64,000 bases of DNA, from NCBI GenBank assembly GCA_039105265.1, contig JAPFFF010000012.1, positions 2,976,001 through 3,040,000 on the forward strand, read 5' to 3'. Source of the DNA: Tritrichomonas musculus (Eukaryota; Parabasalia; Tritrichomonadida; Tritrichomonadidae). Positions within the stretch are counted from its first letter, which is position 1. Every line of letters starts with the position of its first letter. This document shows positions 37,801 to 48,378 of this stretch, piece by piece. Under the pieces are notes generated by a model that was not told where the DNA came from, did not search any database, and saw nothing but the letters and a program-made list of their open reading frames with translations. A program made the position numbers and the translations under genes.

Positions 37801-39873
37801 ATGATTAAACATAATTCGAAAATTCCTAAAAAATCTCCAAACAGTTCAATTTTTTTATCAGATGAAGATGATGACATAGATCAATTTCGACAACTTGAAG
37901 AAGCAGTTCAACAAGACTCTTCTGATGATTCCGATTTATTTTTAAATCCAGATCGCTTAAAAAAAAAATTCCCAAATTTATTTAATGAAGCAAATAATAC
38001 AAATCATAAAATTTCTTCCTCTTCTTCATTTGATGATAATGAAATTAACTTCAAAGAGAAGAAAAAAATAATACCGGATAACACAGAGCAAATACTTCAA
38101 CTTACAAATGATCTTCATCAAGCATTTAAGCTTGTCACACAAAAAAAAGCTGAACTTGAGAAAGAGCAGCAAAAATTTTTGAAAGAAAAAAAATTGTTCG
38201 CAAAAGAAAAAGCGAAATACGAGAGTGAACAAATATTTGCAGATACTGAAGCTAGTGGTAGTACATCTTATATGCTTCTAAATCAAAAGTACAAGGCTTT
38301 AAAAGATAAGTACAAATTCAAAAAAAGTGAATGGCAAAGAGAGAAGCAGCAATATATAAACCAAATTAGTATGTTGAACGAAAAAATAAATGAATTAAAT
38401 TTTAAAAAAGATTTTAGTCCTAATCGAACTAATTCAATTGCACACTTTGAAACTTCAAGTGATTCAGAACTTCCCAATGAATTAGAAACGGTTAAAAGTA
38501 GTAACAATCAGCTTAATAATCAAAGAAATGAAAATGATGAAGCATTTATTGAAGCAAAAGATAATCCATTTAATTTAATTAATATAAGCCCTTCAATGGA
38601 ATCCAAATATTCACAAAATAAAATGAGTTTAAGCACTCTGAATCAAAATTCAGAAGCTAAAGCAGGTAATAAAAAAGATTTTAAAAAACTTTTTTCAGAT
38701 GGAAGCGATAACGGATCTGAAGTAGAACAATTTGATATTATAGAAGATAAAAATATTAATTATCGCAATAATGAAGTTAGCATGTCGGCAAAATCAAACG
38801 ATAATCATATTGAAAATGATGCTATTCAAATTCAATACTCGCAACCCAATTCAAATTCAAGACAAATTTCACCTCAAATTCCTACTTCTTTAAAGCCATT
38901 TTCAAATGAATCAAACATTTCAATTGAACCAAGAAATACTACTCAAATCGAACAACAAGGTATTAAAATGCCAGATGTCCGTAACTGGGATGACTACGAT
39001 GATTCAAGTGATGCATTTTACAAGAATGATAATGAAGATTCTCCTCAGATAGACAAGCCGCTAGTTTTTCGAGCAGTCATTCCAAAAGAATCACAGAAAT
39101 CTAGCAATAGCAGTGGAGTTAATCCATCTCCTCCTTCAGCAAAGAGAGGTAAAGATTCTGCTGATTCCGTTAGCTCAAAAATTGCAATTAAAAAGAAAAA
39201 TGAAAATAACAAAGTTCAAAAAAAGTTTTCACCTACTAAAAAAAATATAAAAATTGCTTATTCGCAAAAGAAGGCCGCTATTAACAACAATATTGATGAA
39301 AATATATCGAATTCAAATGATTCATCACCACAAAAGCCTTCTTATTCACGTCCACCATTATTCAATATGAATATTAAATCAAACGAATCAAATATTACTT
39401 CACAAAAAGCTCAACTACCAACTACAAACAAACCAAATGCATCTTTTGGACAGAATATTAAGAGGAACACTCAAAGTTCAACCTTTTCTTTGTTTGAAAA
39501 CTACGATGTTAATTTTGATGCCGACTTTGGAGAAGTAATTGATGAAAAAGACGGTCCAAATCATAAAAAGATAATTAAGTACTTTGATGGTTCTACGGAA
39601 ATTATTTTTCCAAATGGAACTAGAAAGATTACAAGAAGTAATTGCGTTTATGTTTTCTATCAAAATGGCGATATTTCGCAAGATTTCAACGATGGAGCAA
39701 GAGCTTATAAATATTCAAACGGAACAATAGATCTAACATTGCCCAATGGTGTTATTTTGTGTGTATTTCCTAACGGTCAACGTGAAAAGCACTTTTTGAA
39801 TGGTGACAAAGAAATAATTTATCCTTCTGGCGAAATAAAATATATGAAAGCTGCAAATTCAAATAATGAATAG
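37801..39873 (+). CDS. SAS-4/CPAP-like centriole protein (TCP10 domain)
   Basis: This protein is 690 aa from the ATG at 37801. Residues about 584-690 form the TCP10/G-box: repeated beta hairpins of the form DGSTEIIFPNGTRKI, NGDISQDFNDGARAYKYSNG, LPNGVILCVFPNGQREKHFLNGDKEIIYPSGEIKY. This domain is diagnostic of CPAP/SAS-4 and TCP10 proteins, which bind STIL/SAS-5 and control centriole length. A coiled coil (about 100-200, including KKAELEKEQQKFLKEKK) precedes a long Ser/Asn-rich linker, the layout known from CPAP. It probably acts at basal bodies. Upstream lie AAAAAGTTTG and a hAT-like MITE. Confidence 0.85.
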   Translation: MIKHNSKIPKKSPNSSIFLSDEDDDIDQFRQLEEAVQQDSSDDSDLFLNPDRLKKKFPNLFNEANNTNHKISSSSSFDDNEINFKEKKKIIPDNTEQILQLTNDLHQAFKLVTQKKAELEKEQQKFLKEKKLFAKEKAKYESEQIFADTEASGSTSYMLLNQKYKALKDKYKFKKSEWQREKQQYINQISMLNEKINELNFKKDFSPNRTNSIAHFETSSDSELPNELETVKSSNNQLNNQRNENDEAFIEAKDNPFNLINISPSMESKYSQNKMSLSTLNQNSEAKAGNKKDFKKLFSDGSDNGSEVEQFDIIEDKNINYRNNEVSMSAKSNDNHIENDAIQIQYSQPNSNSRQISPQIPTSLKPFSNESNISIEPRNTTQIEQQGIKMPDVRNWDDYDDSSDAFYKNDNEDSPQIDKPLVFRAVIPKESQKSSNSSGVNPSPPSAKRGKDSADSVSSKIAIKKKNENNKVQKKFSPTKKNIKIAYSQKKAAINNNIDENISNSNDSSPQKPSYSRPPLFNMNIKSNESNITSQKAQLPTTNKPNASFGQNIKRNTQSSTFSLFENYDVNFDADFGEVIDEKDGPNHKKIIKYFDGSTEIIFPNGTRKITRSNCVYVFYQNGDISQDFNDGARAYKYSNGTIDLTLPNGVILCVFPNGQREKHFLNGDKEIIYPSGEIKYMKAANSNNE

Positions 39874-40279
39874 AGAGGTTATATATATTTCATGTTTAAA
39901 ATTGTTATTTTAAAAATATCTCAAAATTATTCATTAAATTATTACGCCTGAAAGTTGACCTTCGGGAAAATGTTTGGGTATACAAGCAGTAGCAGTACTT
40001 TTATGTCATGATGAAATGTTATTTTAAGTGATTTCATTTAAATAAATTGTTTTTTATGTGTAAATAGAAAAATCTGCTTAAAAATGATATTTATTCTTTT
40101 TAAAACACTGAAAAAAACTTTATATTTCATGATTGGTATAAAAAGTTAGATAAAAATGAATTATATTCATTTCAAATCAGATTTATATTTCAAGCTAAGA
40201 GGAGTTTATATCACTAAAAATAAACAAACATTATATTCCAATTAAAGCCATATTTAATCTGATATGTTTTGGAAGTAAA
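39874..40279. other. Intergenic, A+T rich
   Basis: Downstream of the SAS-4-like gene up to the P-like transposon. No gene or RNA recognised. Confidence 0.4.
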
Positions 40280-40886
40280 CTTAAATAAGAGGTGGTCAAT
40301 ATAAAAACTGACCGATTAAAAATGGCTGATTTTTAAATATGTTTATATTTATATCATATATATAATAAATCAATGTTATTGAATGAAATTGTCTTGTCAA
40401 TTTGGAGAAATTATTAAAATGATTATTATCTTGATATTTCTCTACATTTGCTATTTTTTAAAAATTCTAGCATTTTTTAAAAATATATGATGTTTAAATT
40501 ATAATTGTTGAATTATAATAGATATACCTATTATTGATTAAAAAAAAAATTGTTTTTTTGATGAAAAAAATGCTTTTTTGAAAAGCTTAATAGAAAAAAA
40601 AATTATACCAATTGACTCGTTGGTTCATAATTATAAATAATGATTTTTATATTGTCAAAATTAGTTATAATATGTTTTAGGCAAAAAATCATTTTTTCAT
40701 TTTGATATTTAATGATGATGTTTTTTTTTTTTTTATAAAAAAAATGGAATATTCTTTTAGTATTGCTTCTTTTTTAAGTATATATCAAAAAAATTCAAAT
40801 TCGCTGAAATTTTTATTAAAATATCTGATCACCAAATAATGATCAAATGCAATCAGTCAAATAAAAAAAGTATTATTTTGAATTTT

Positions 40887-43079
40887 CTATTTATTTTCAT
40901 TATAATTATCAATTATAACAAAATATTTTTCAAGATTTTCAATGATCCAATCATAAATTTCCGATTTTGGAGTTTTTTTTCCTGGGTCAAAGTCGCAATT
41001 TGGATCAATTTCTTTAATGAAGTGAACTATTTGTAACAAGTAATATTTACTTGGCTTTCCACGTAGTTTTTCAAAACATATATCATCAAACAATTTTTGT
41101 TTTTTCATTTTATTATAATTTGTTGGGTATTGACCCTTGACTGGTTTACCAGTTATTATTGCTTTAGCCCTTTGGCAATTATCAGTACCATAAAGATATG
41201 TATTCATTGTTATTGTATTCCTTTTTTTCATTTTTGGTTTATCATCAATGAATTGTTTTAAAAAAAAACTCGTCCAATATATCACATCATCTTCATCGAT
41301 CATCCAATTCGCTTGAATATTAAAGCCAGCTTTAGATAAAAATACTTTTGCAACTGTTTGCGGAGTATATGGAAGTTCGTCGTCATATTCATTTTCATTT
41401 GATTCACCTTCTGTTTTCACACTTACGCCAAAATCATTAATTCTTCCTTTAATTTTATCAGCATTTTTATTAAAGTCAATAAATTTGGCCTTTTTGTCTT
41501 CATTCTCTACTGTTTGAATGGATGATATAACATAAATAAATCTGGACAATGTGTTTACATCATGTGATTTAACACGAGCATATCCAAATTTGTGCTCGAG
41601 TGGACCAGTTCCATTTGAGGAAAAATGATAATCTTTAATATCACTCATCAAATGCAAATGAGAATACATAGTATTTGCAAATTCAATTACAAGCTCCTTT
41701 GTGTAAAAAACAACGTCTTTCAGGTCACCGTGTTTTCTTTGGCGTAAGTTTCCGTCATTTTTTTCCCAAATATCATTATAATACACCATAAAAAACAATG
41801 AACACTCAAGTAAAAATTTTCTAAATTTAATTTCAATTTCACCATTATTAATTGCAATCAATGACATAGTAGCAGGGAACCAATAAGCTGCAGCGGATAA
41901 TTGTTCAGATTCGATTAATTTTATTAAGTTTTCAGTTTTAAATAATTCAATGGGCAGCTTATCGTGCATCTTTGTATATCTATCGTTACACCAAATCACT
42001 TCACCCATCTCATTTAAAATCGATTTAATTTCTTCTATTATGATTGGTTTTGAGTCAATTGTAAATCCACAGTGTATTATACATGATAATAACCTATATC
42101 TTAGTCTCTTTAATAAGTGAAAATAGTCAGACACTACACGCATTATTTTAGCTTTCACGTTATGAAATTTATTATTAAAAAGCAATATACTAACATAAGA
42201 ATTAAAATATTTTAAATGTAATTGGTGGTAAGCATTATCACCATCGAAGGCAAACGATTTAATTCGTATTCTTCTATTTTTGGCCAATTCTCTGATTTGA
42301 AATAATAAATCAACAATTATACATGATGCTTTCCCATTTGTTGATGGGAAAATGTGAACCACAAAAGGCTTATACTTGAAATCATAAGGCTGGATTTGAA
42401 ATACAAATCCAGCCTTAATAATTTTATTCCAATTCAATGCTAAAAACTTTTCAAATGAAGATGGTTTATTTGTGAAATATTGAATTGAATCTTTCGGTAA
42501 AAAAACTTTTGAATCATTGTCTGTAATCATTCCAAAAATCAAATTATCCATTGTGATTTTAATATCAGGCTTAAAATAAAGCGCGTCTACGGCCAAACAT
42601 GCTTTAATCACTTGACTTTTTGGTATATTAAATTTTTGTTTCCATATATTAATAATTTCACCAACATTTTCTGTATTTGTAATTTTTTCTGGTAAATCAG
42701 ATATAGATTCGTGAAATTTTACCATAATATATGATTTATTTGGAAAAAATAAATTATTATGTAATATATCATATGCTTTTTGTGATATTGATCTTATCTG
42801 CAATGCTAAATTGATGGTTTCTGGTTTGTAATCGTCATTTTTAAAATCTGAATTTGGAGAATGCTTGATTAAATCTTCGAGAATTATATTTTGCTTAATT
42901 AATTCATCAAAATCATACTTTTTTTGTTCATCTAATTGTTTTTTCAATAGCTCATTTTCTTTTTTAAGAGAATTAATTTGATTATTTAGAAATAATATTT
43001 TTTTATCAATTGAAGATTCGTTTTTTGATTCTCTAATATCTTGTTTTGCCTTCCTTGCTGCAACAAGTTGTTCATCCAT
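40887..43079 (-). CDS. P-element/THAP9-like transposase candidate
   Basis: This intact 730-aa protein is the only gene of the 3.8-kb element. A coiled coil with leucine-zipper spacing lies at about 25-60 (LNNQINSLKKENELLKKQL). The RNase-H-like core has SFAFDGDNAYHQLH (about 273-286), VVSDYFHLLKRLRYRLL (about 312-330) and SSNGTGPLEHKFGYAR (about 488-503). The last resembles the DxLExxFGxxR block of P-element/THAP9 transposases, and the Asp-Asp-Glu order fits. No THAP zinc finger is present at the N-terminus. I infer transposase from these motifs and from the flanking inverted ends with an 8-bp duplication. An alternative is a domesticated or hAT-derived protein. Confidence 0.55.
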   Translation of the reverse strand: MDEQLVAARKAKQDIRESKNESSIDKKILFLNNQINSLKKENELLKKQLDEQKKYDFDELIKQNIILEDLIKHSPNSDFKNDDYKPETINLALQIRSISQKAYDILHNNLFFPNKSYIMVKFHESISDLPEKITNTENVGEIINIWKQKFNIPKSQVIKACLAVDALYFKPDIKITMDNLIFGMITDNDSKVFLPKDSIQYFTNKPSSFEKFLALNWNKIIKAGFVFQIQPYDFKYKPFVVHIFPSTNGKASCIIVDLLFQIRELAKNRRIRIKSFAFDGDNAYHQLHLKYFNSYVSILLFNNKFHNVKAKIMRVVSDYFHLLKRLRYRLLSCIIHCGFTIDSKPIIIEEIKSILNEMGEVIWCNDRYTKMHDKLPIELFKTENLIKLIESEQLSAAAYWFPATMSLIAINNGEIEIKFRKFLLECSLFFMVYYNDIWEKNDGNLRQRKHGDLKDVVFYTKELVIEFANTMYSHLHLMSDIKDYHFSSNGTGPLEHKFGYARVKSHDVNTLSRFIYVISSIQTVENEDKKAKFIDFNKNADKIKGRINDFGVSVKTEGESNENEYDDELPYTPQTVAKVFLSKAGFNIQANWMIDEDDVIYWTSFFLKQFIDDKPKMKKRNTITMNTYLYGTDNCQRAKAIITGKPVKGQYPTNYNKMKKQKLFDDICFEKLRGKPSKYYLLQIVHFIKEIDPNCDFDPGKKTPKSEIYDWIIENLEKYFVIIDNYNENK

Positions 43080-44097
43080 AATTAAATATCAAATTATAGC
43101 ACGATTTTTGTTTAAAATTTTTTATGATTTTTTGGCGCCAATTTTATTATGATTTTAAAATATAAATATTGAAAAATTGTCAAGACAAAATCCTTAGTAA
43201 TCCTGGATATCAATTATAATGCTTTAATAATAAATTAGATGTGAATATGGACAAAAAAAAATCGGGAAAATTTTTCTATAAATTTAATTTAAATTAAAAT
43301 TTATTAAATTATAAAAAAATACCTTCTGAAAAAGTTGAATGATAGTAATATTTATTAATATCTTTTTAATAACTTGGAAAATAATAATTTTTTTAAAATA
43401 TTTAAAATATTAATTGCTTTATAAAAAATATTAGAAATAAAACATTTGCTAATATTGTTTTATAATCTAAATGCGGATATTCATTTTTATTTCAATGATA
43501 GAAAAACCTATCGTTAAAGCTAGCATGCAATAATATAAAATTAATATTTAATAAATCATTATAATTAAGAAATCTAGGATAATTTAATTTCATCTTTATT
43601 ACACTTCAAGAAAAAATGATTATTTCAAAAAAAAAACGATTTTTTACATCTCATGAAAAATTTATAATTTCAATAATTTCATGGATATCCAATAATTTAT
43701 TGCAATATTTATAAATATTGTATAAACAAGTATAATAAACATAATGAATTAATTTGGGCCATAGAGTCAATTTCTATCTGTTCTTTAGTCAAAATTTTTT
43801 ATATTACAAAATGAAAAATACATCAAAAATTAAGAATTAAAATAATATATATATTAATTATATAAAGATTATATTTAATTAATACTATTATATTATAAGG
43901 ATATATTGAACTTGTTTTTCAATCATCCAATTTTGAGAAATTGAACAATTAAATTTTCAATTTATCACATCATTTTTTCGATGTACCAGCGGTTTCATGA
44001 CATAAAACCTATATTACTATAATATGCTATATTAGTTCTATATATATCTAATTTATAATTTGTCAAAAATCATTAGAATAAAATTTCGACCACCTCT
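43080..44097. other. Non-coding 3'-flank of the P-like transposon (promoter side)
   Basis: About 1 kb of very A+T-rich sequence between the transposase start and the right end of the element; the left flank (40288-40886) is similar. I see no other gene. Confidence 0.4.
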
Positions 44098-44143
44098 CTT
44101 AAATATTCTTTTCAAATGATAAAATTTTGATAAAATTTTTATT

Positions 44144-44947
44144 TCAGAATCCATAAAAATCTTTGCAATTCTGCCTTATAACTGTGAATGCCTCAGCTTC
44201 ACTAACATGATGAAGTTCACCTATTTTCTTAATGATATAAGGAACATATCCTGGATTTGATGGCTTTCCTCTATATGGAATTGGAGCCATAAATGGGCCA
44301 TCTGTTTCTGAAAGTATTCTGTTTAAAGGAACTTTCGAACAAACTTCATGAACAACTTTTGCATTTTTAAACGTGACAATTCCAGTAAAGCCAAAGTAAG
44401 CGTTTGTCCATTTAGCTAAGACTTTTTCAGCAAGCCACCATGTATCTGTATAACAATGGATATGAACCTTATAATCTTTTGGAATTGCTTTTTCCATTAT
44501 TTCAAGAGTATCTTGCTCAGCTTCACGAGTATGTATAACAATTGGCTTTTTAAGTTCAACAGCAAGACGGCATTGTCTCTCAAATACTCGTTTTTGAACA
44601 TCTCGAGGAGAATTGTCATAATGATAGTCAAGACCTATTTCTCCTAAGGCAATAACACGTGGATTTTCAAGCAAGTGTTTTTTTAAACATTCTTCTAGTT
44701 CGTCATTGTATGCAATTGCATTATGAGGATGAATGCCAAGTGCGCCATATATCAATGGATTTCCTTGATCTATAAAGTTTAGTGCACCATCAAATGAGTC
44801 GCTAAATACCGTAAGACATCCAGCAAAGCCAGGTGGAAAAGTTTTCATATATTCTGAAAATGGCCAATCGAGAGGTTTTTTAAGTTTTTCGTAAATAGTA
44901 TCAAGATGCGTATGAGTATCTACATATTCATATACAGGAGCGGACAT
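44144..44947 (-). CDS. TatD-family metal-dependent DNase
   Basis: In this 267-aa protein, metal ligands of the TatD fold are all visible: HTH (H12, H14), GEIGLDYH (E103), VIHTRE (H139), HIHCYTD (H164) and ETDGPFMAP (D216). TatD proteins are Mg2+/Mn2+-dependent nucleases of the amidohydrolase-like TIM-barrel superfamily, linked to DNA repair and apoptotic DNA fragmentation in eukaryotes. The length is normal. It is divergent from the PQ-loop gene, 112 bp apart, so a shared promoter is likely. The P-like transposon inserted 46 bp beyond its stop codon. Confidence 0.93.
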   Translation of the reverse strand: MSAPVYEYVDTHTHLDTIYEKLKKPLDWPFSEYMKTFPPGFAGCLTVFSDSFDGALNFIDQGNPLIYGALGIHPHNAIAYNDELEECLKKHLLENPRVIALGEIGLDYHYDNSPRDVQKRVFERQCRLAVELKKPIVIHTREAEQDTLEIMEKAIPKDYKVHIHCYTDTWWLAEKVLAKWTNAYFGFTGIVTFKNAKVVHEVCSKVPLNRILSETDGPFMAPIPYRGKPSNPGYVPYIIKKIGELHHVSEAEAFTVIRQNCKDFYGF

Positions 44948-45059
44948 TTTATCAAGCTTGTTTGATAATATTTTGACTTTAAAACTTTTAAATAGTGGCG
45001 AAATTTTAAATTGATTATTAACCTTTAATGATCGTTATGTAAAAAATTGAAAATCAATA

Positions 45060-46151
45060 ATGCCTCTTGCTTTATATTGCTTTGATTTTCTATCGTCAGG
45101 AATACTTAATTCTATTAATTTTTTTCCATATTATATTATCGATTTTGTAATTATGCTTTTTCCATCGGCGAAATTTCTTGATTCAATTCAGACAATGATT
45201 CGTTCAAAAAGCACAGAAGCATATAGCGTTTTAACAGTTATTATTTTACTCCTTTCGCAAGGTCTCAAAAATTTATTTTTCTTTTTTTGTAAATATCCAT
45301 TAATTATTTTTTGCCAATCGCTTTTCCAATTAATGGTTGCATTGCTAATGTCATTTCTAAATTTTTTCTTTGAAGACCCATTACCAAATTTTCCCTTTAT
45401 ACCGCCAAATATTAACTTAACTTTCACTAATAGAGTCAGAACTGTAAATTTTTCAAATATATCTAGATTGTTTTGTTTACACAAAGCAAAGACGTTTAAT
45501 GAATTTCTTATTTCAGCGTTAGTTTATTCTCTATTAATAAGTGCTACATTTATCATATTATATTTTGTTTTTGATAGGAAAATCACTGTTTGCATTATTG
45601 AAATTTCGGCAAACATGATCGAAACCGCAGTGCTATTTCCAACATTTATTAGAATTTATAATAATCAAAAAAATAATGATATACCCTTATTCACAGTTTT
45701 ACAATTTTTACTCTGCGATGCATTACAAGTTCTACTTTATCTTTATTATAAGGCTCCATTATCATTTATCATCGGAATTATTGTTCAACTTTTTTACGAT
45801 ATAATCTTTTTTATAATATTTATAGTGCATAAATCATTTACCCAAAAAACAGAAGTAAATAAATTCAATAACATCCCAATTATATCAGAATCGAATTCAG
45901 CTTCTAGTTCGGCATCACTGACGAAATCTTCACATTCAATTTTTCAGCCAAATTTAATTTTTGAAAAATTGAATGAAAACAAAATTAATGTCAGTGACAA
46001 CTTGCAATTAATTTGTTCTCCATATGGGCCCATGCAGTTCGTTCATTCGAATAAAGTTAAATTTGATGAATTGAACATGAATAATGAAAATCTAGATAAA
46101 AATTCAGAGAATCATAATATTGAATTAGCGCATAGTTCTGTACCAACTTAG
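45060..46151 (+). CDS. PQ-loop membrane protein, SLC66A2/ANY1-like
   Basis: In this 363-aa protein, seven hydrophobic segments are arranged as two three-helix PQ-loop repeats plus a linker helix. The first repeat contains SIQTMIRSKSTEAYSVLTVII, and the second FPTFIRIYNNQKNNDIPLFTVLQFLLCDALQ. Both fit the RS-TEG-S and D-K positions of SLC66A2 (PQLC1) and yeast Any1, which influence lipid asymmetry at endosomes and Golgi. The PQ dipeptide itself is replaced in both repeats (FLDS, FPTF). The C-terminal tail of about 90 residues is Ser/Asn-rich and cytosolic. Divergent from TatD. Confidence 0.8.
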   Translation: MPLALYCFDFLSSGILNSINFFPYYIIDFVIMLFPSAKFLDSIQTMIRSKSTEAYSVLTVIILLLSQGLKNLFFFFCKYPLIIFCQSLFQLMVALLMSFLNFFFEDPLPNFPFIPPNINLTFTNRVRTVNFSNISRLFCLHKAKTFNEFLISALVYSLLISATFIILYFVFDRKITVCIIEISANMIETAVLFPTFIRIYNNQKNNDIPLFTVLQFLLCDALQVLLYLYYKAPLSFIIGIIVQLFYDIIFFIIFIVHKSFTQKTEVNKFNNIPIISESNSASSSASLTKSSHSIFQPNLIFEKLNENKINVSDNLQLICSPYGPMQFVHSNKVKFDELNMNNENLDKNSENHNIELAHSSVPT

Positions 46152-46501
46152 TTAATCATTTATATATTTGTTTGCGAATGTTTTTTTTTACTATTCATAA
46201 CTTCTTTTTTTAGTTTGAATAGTATATATTTATGTAAGTATTTTGTTTTGTTTTTATTAAAGTAGTGTTATATAATTATTGTTACTTGCTTTTTATTTTC
46301 ATCCGAAAAAAAATTGAATCAGCTGAAGTTTAGGAGAAAAGTGATAATAATTTATGTTGACTTTTTAGGAGACAGCCATTTTGTATTTGTTATTCAACAT
46401 TCTGGTTATGAAAAGATTTAAAGCAAATTAAATGAATATGAGTATAATTATTCTGCAAAAAAAATTCTGTTTAAAAAAACAAATCTAATGATAAATACAA
46501 A
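46152..46501. other. Intergenic between convergent genes
   Basis: A+T-rich 3' region shared by the PQ-loop gene and the minus-strand gene that follows. Nothing recognised. Confidence 0.4.
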
Positions 46502-47362
46502 TTAGGACATATTATCATTGGCTTTTTCTTTTTGTTGAGTATCATTAAGGTTATTTAAATCTCCTTCCGCAATGGTAATAAGCTTCTCAAGCATTTTCAT
46601 TCGATCTCCTAATAACAAAGGATTTCTTTGAGAGTTTTCAGATAAGAAATCAGAAACATTTAGAAGCCTCGTATCAGTTTCTTCTCCTTCCTCAACTGAT
46701 TCTGAAACTTCCAAATTAAAACCGAGTGAATTAGCTAATTCATCTAAATCAACATTATTATTTTGATCTTCATCTAAGGTAAGATCAATATCACGAGTTG
46801 CAAATGGGAAATGATCAAGGTTCAAATTGGTTGAGACATTATTTTTATTATTATTATTATTTTTACGTTCAATTTTTTCTGATGTTTCAACGAAAAGTGA
46901 AACTTCTGTTCGATCTTGAGAGCTTCCATACTTTTGTTCTTCGCCTTGTCTTTTGTATGGAACAAATCTATGTCTACGTACAATTTTATAGTTGCGAGGT
47001 TGTGCAAGTTTATCAGATTTTGATAAGTCAATTTGCTGTTGATTCAAGCTTGCATCTATTTTTAGAAGATTATCCATATTTCTATTAAAGTTAGCTTCTA
47101 CTTCAGTTTCTGAAAGAGTTTGCATTCTATCTAAGACATGTAAAGCATGCTTAAGAGATGAACGAAGCTCTGAAGCAGAAGCTCCTTCATTAGGAACAAT
47201 TCTGATTTGTTTATGATTCGAATTTGGATCGTTCGATTTAATATCTTTGAATTCAAAAGGCTCGAAAGATGCTTCCAAATTTTTATTGTTTTTTTGTAGT
47301 ATTGGAGTATAAAGATGATTATCTGTTGTTGGAAGAATATCAGAGTCTGAGTTATCAGACAT
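46502..47362 (-). CDS. Unknown acidic low-complexity protein
   Basis: In this 286-aa protein, a helical segment near 60-115 (ASELRSSLKHALHVLDRMQTLSE) is the most regular part. A basic RHRFVPYKRQG patch lies near 128-140, a poly-Asn run near 170, and an acidic region near 200-235 (DLTLDEDQNNN, VEEGEETDTR). No known domain, transmembrane segment or signal peptide is seen. It is divergent from the coiled-coil gene by 110 bp, suggesting coordinate expression. The composition suggests a scaffold or regulatory protein. Confidence 0.65.
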   Translation of the reverse strand: MSDNSDSDILPTTDNHLYTPILQKNNKNLEASFEPFEFKDIKSNDPNSNHKQIRIVPNEGASASELRSSLKHALHVLDRMQTLSETEVEANFNRNMDNLLKIDASLNQQQIDLSKSDKLAQPRNYKIVRRHRFVPYKRQGEEQKYGSSQDRTEVSLFVETSEKIERKNNNNNKNNVSTNLNLDHFPFATRDIDLTLDEDQNNNVDLDELANSLGFNLEVSESVEEGEETDTRLLNVSDFLSENSQRNPLLLGDRMKMLEKLITIAEGDLNNLNDTQQKEKANDNMS

Positions 47363-47472
47363 TCAAATCAGTTTAATAACGTATTAAAATTTTCAATTCA
47401 CATTTCCCTTTTTTATGTCGGTTTAATTATTTCAAATTTCTTACGTTTAAAAATTTTCACATATATTTTGAA

Positions 47473-48378
47473 ATGGAAAAACTCTTGAAAGAAGCAGAAA
47501 AGATCATTCAAATGAATACCCCTCCCAAAGTTTGTCGATTATACAATAATAAAAAAAGGGAAATTCTTTTTGGGCCATTTTCAGATATAATCATTACTTT
47601 ACAAAGTGATAATAAGAAATTATCAGAGCAATTTAAATTAAAATCTTCAGAAGTTCAACCAAAAAATCTCCAAAGCTCTATTAAAAAATCTTTAATATCC
47701 ATTCTCACAGAACAATTACATACCAAAATCGACGATCCAAATAAAAATTTAAATGAATTATATGATTTATTACTCGAAAAGGTGCAAAATCAAGAGAAAG
47801 ACAAGCGAAAAGATATTCAAAGATATCGAAACAATATTATTAAATTTGATAAAAAAATAGAAGAATCAAAGAACGTTTCAATCCAAAAATCGCCACCACC
47901 AATCGATAACAGAACCCAGCTCATACAAACATTAAAGAAAAATCAAACAAATTTAAATATGATGAAAAAAAATTTGAATAACATGATCTCTGAAAATAAT
48001 CAATTTTCTTCAAAAATAAAAAAGATTCAAGCATTTATTCAGAAAAAAAGCAAAGAATCAGAAGATAAGAAAGAAAATTATAAAAGAATAAAAAATAAAA
48101 TACAAGACCTTGCTGAGTATAAGCAAAAGTTGTCAACTGAACTGATAGAAGTAAATGAAAGTGTCCAAAAAACAATTTTACTCCAAAGATTTGGACCAGG
48201 CATCTTATCTGAAGGTAAAATGCCTAAAATTGAACAGATAATGAATTTGAAAAAAGAAATTATCCAGCTCAAAGAAGAGAAAGAAAAATTAGAAAACAAA
48301 AAAAGGGAGAAGATTATAAATTCTATCAAACAATCCCAAAAAAATTTGAATCGCCATTCATCTCCAATCATTCAATAA
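47473..48378 (+). CDS. Coiled-coil protein, unknown
   Basis: This 301-aa protein is nearly all helical. A short N-terminal domain (1-55) contains VCRLYNNKKREILFGPFSDII. Two long coiled-coil stretches follow, at about 105-130 and 150-235, then LLQRFGPGILSEGKMPKIEQI, a conserved-looking break, and a final coil (260-290). Basic composition, no membrane segment. It could belong to flagellar, basal-body or cytoskeletal proteins, but no family is recognised. Divergent from the preceding gene. Confidence 0.65.
   Translation: MEKLLKEAEKIIQMNTPPKVCRLYNNKKREILFGPFSDIIITLQSDNKKLSEQFKLKSSEVQPKNLQSSIKKSLISILTEQLHTKIDDPNKNLNELYDLLLEKVQNQEKDKRKDIQRYRNNIIKFDKKIEESKNVSIQKSPPPIDNRTQLIQTLKKNQTNLNMMKKNLNNMISENNQFSSKIKKIQAFIQKKSKESEDKKENYKRIKNKIQDLAEYKQKLSTELIEVNESVQKTILLQRFGPGILSEGKMPKIEQIMNLKKEIIQLKEEKEKLENKKREKIINSIKQSQKNLNRHSSPIIQ

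Larger units (their letters stand above)
40280..44105 (-). mobile_element. 3.8-kb P-like transposon with perfect 8-bp TSD
   Basis: The element is 40288-44097 (3810 bp). Its ends are AGAGGTGGTC and the exact complement GACCACCTCT. The flanks are CTTAAATA on both sides (40280-40287 and 44098-44105), a perfect 8-bp duplication. The only gene inside is the 730-aa transposase-like protein on the minus strand. An 8-bp duplication is shared by hAT and P superfamilies; the protein motifs favour P-like. It lies between the SAS-4-like gene and the TatD gene, with its right end only 46 bp from the TatD stop. Intact gene and perfect duplication suggest a young insertion. Confidence 0.75.
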
